Under the pieces are notes generated by a model. It did not search any database and was not told the origin of the DNA. It was given only the letters and a program-made list of their open reading frames with translations. From assembly GCF_023657595.1 (NCBI RefSeq), contig NZ_CP098323.1, positions 1,574,001 to 1,638,000 of the forward strand: a stretch of 64,000 nt of DNA, in the 5' to 3' direction. Below are positions 63,303 to 64,000 of this stretch, piece after piece. The DNA is from Cytobacillus firmus. GTDB lineage: Bacteria; Bacillota; Bacilli; Bacillales; Cytobacillaceae. Both the position numbers and the translations under genes were made by a program. Each line of letters starts with the position of its first letter. The stretch's first letter is position 1.

Positions 63303-63710
63303 ATGTCCAAAACGAAGCTTCATCCCTCTGTTGAAAAGTTTAAAGAGTTTGTTAAACAGAATCCCCGGGTCATCAAAGAAGTCAGGGATAGAAATGCAAC
63401 GTGGCAAGAATTATATGAGGATTGGTATTTGCTTGGGGAAGAAGATTCAAGGTGGGATTCCTATAGAGAAAACAAAGATAATACACAAAATACAGAAGAG
63501 AAAAAAAGTGACTGGATGGGCAGCATTATGGGGACCCTTAAGCAAATGGATGCGAATCAAATGCAGGGTTACATCACTAATCTCAGCCAGGCACTTTCAG
63601 CTGTGCAAGGGGTTATTTCGCAATTCCAGGGCGGCGGCCAGAAACCATCAGGAGGCTCAAAGCCAAGTATGACTAAACCAAGCAGCCCTTTTACATTTAA
63701 AAAGGATTAA
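63303..63710 (+). CDS. ylbD: YlbD-like spore coat protein
   Basis: This 135-aa protein matches the YlbD family (putative coat protein). The N-terminal half shows KLHPSVEKFKEFVKQNPRVI and TWQELYEDWYLLGE; the C-terminal part is rich in Gln, Gly, Ser and Pro and ends in a Lys-rich tail. GAGGTGATATTTC lies before the ATG. ylbE follows after 12 nt, so ylbD-ylbE form an operon, as in B. subtilis. Confidence 0.92.
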   Translation: MSKTKLHPSVEKFKEFVKQNPRVIKEVRDRNATWQELYEDWYLLGEEDSRWDSYRENKDNTQNTEEKKSDWMGSIMGTLKQMDANQMQGYITNLSQALSAVQGVISQFQGGGQKPSGGSKPSMTKPSSPFTFKKD

Positions 63711-63722
63711 GGGGTCAATCAA

Positions 63723-63965
63723 ATGAGAAAAGATATCGTCGAGTATCTTGAACAAAAGCAGGATCTTAGGCAATTTATCCGTGAGCAGCCTTATTGGTAT
63801 AGAAAACTGAGCAGAAATCCAAACGAAATTCAATCTCTGGAAGTGGCCGCACTGCACTATTATAAAAAAACTATCCCCCATCAGGTTGAAAAATTCACGA
63901 ATGGAGTGCAAATGGCCTCCATGATGATGAGCATGTTTCAGGCCATGAATTCTCAATCCAATTAG
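63723..63965 (+). CDS. ylbE: YlbE-like protein
   Basis: This 80-aa protein matches the YlbE family: RKDIVEYLEQKQDLRQFIREQ at the start, PYWYRKLSRNP in the middle and a Met-rich C-terminal helix (QMASMMMSMFQAM). Family function is not known; it is associated with the sporulation-related ylbD. It ends just ahead of a terminator that closes the window. Confidence 0.92.
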   Translation: MRKDIVEYLEQKQDLRQFIREQPYWYRKLSRNPNEIQSLEVAALHYYKKTIPHQVEKFTNGVQMASMMMSMFQAMNSQSN

Positions 63966-63966
63966 A

Positions 63967-63997
63967 AAGCTTTCTCGCACACGAGAGAGCTTTTTAT
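63967..63997 (+). terminator. Intrinsic terminator after ylbE
   Basis: The stem AAGCTTTCTCG/CGAGAGAGCTTT (4-nt loop, one bulge) is followed by T4ATTT at the window end. Confidence 0.82.
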
Positions 63998-64000
63998 TTG

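Overview
The window looks like core chromosome of an endospore-forming, aerobic, AT-rich Gram-positive rod of the family Bacillaceae. The evidence is strong AGGAGG-type ribosome binding sites, many TTG and GTG starts, sporulation proteins (YjcZ-, YhcN/YlaJ-, YtvI- and YlbD-type), and a gene order that follows the Bacillus subtilis ykuJ-to-ylbE arc with local losses and insertions. Genus cannot be fixed from sequence alone. A Cytobacillus/Mesobacillus-like member would fit the proteins and the dispersed repeats, but that is only an impression. I see no tRNA, rRNA, prophage, insertion sequence or CRISPR array.

Layout. 1-7.4 kb: glutaredoxin-like protein, MBL hydrolase, ykuJ, two tiny ORFs, darB (c-di-AMP sensor), an MFS pump, ccpC (citrate-responsive regulator) and the lysine/diaminopimelate genes dapH-dapL. 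7.4-13.3 kb: a structured repeat-like element, a YkuT-type MscS channel, a heterodimeric ABC exporter (YknU/YknV type) and ktrC (K+ channel gating). 13.3-17.5 kb: rnjA-rpoY (RNase J1 and RNA polymerase epsilon), a possible 23-aa cationic peptide gene, a HAD phosphatase, peptide deformylase and a YjcZ-type peptide. 17.7-24 kb: ykyA and the pyruvate dehydrogenase operon pdhABCD. 24-35.2 kb: Slp-like lipoprotein, BCCT osmolyte transporter, polysaccharide deacetylase, an SR1-type dual-function RNA gene (SR1P peptide) convergent with speA, then nitronate monooxygenase, yktA, yktB, ykzI, a YktC/SuhB-type phosphatase, a GNAT and ylaF. 35.3-42.6 kb: typA, ylaH, ylaI, a PNPOx-like protein, ylaJ, ylaK and ylaN. 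42.8-56.3 kb: ftsW, pycA, then the cytochrome caa3 block ctaA / ctaBCDEF / ctaG plus a DUF420 (CtaM-type) assembly factor. 56.4-64 kb: an Eis-like acetyltransferase, a YtvI-type permease, an Asp23-like protein, a YugN-like protein, two CAP-domain proteins around ylbB, a thioesterase, ylbD and ylbE.

Functionally the window joins pyruvate use (pdh, pycA), TCA-cycle control (ccpC), aerobic respiration (cta), c-di-AMP/potassium physiology (darB, ktrC, with PycA as a reported DarB partner), cell-wall precursors (dapH/L), envelope and sporulation functions. Most of it is well-known biology. The least explained parts lie between genes: a hairpin-rich element at 7.45-7.72 kb, three copies of a terminal-inverted-repeat element (33.3, 38.1 and 47.7 kb), the SR1-type locus with a promoter-proximal CcpA-like site, a possible 23-aa peptide gene at 15.4 kb, and nested inverted repeats ahead of pdhA, typA and pycA. 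I found no clearly new multi-gene system.
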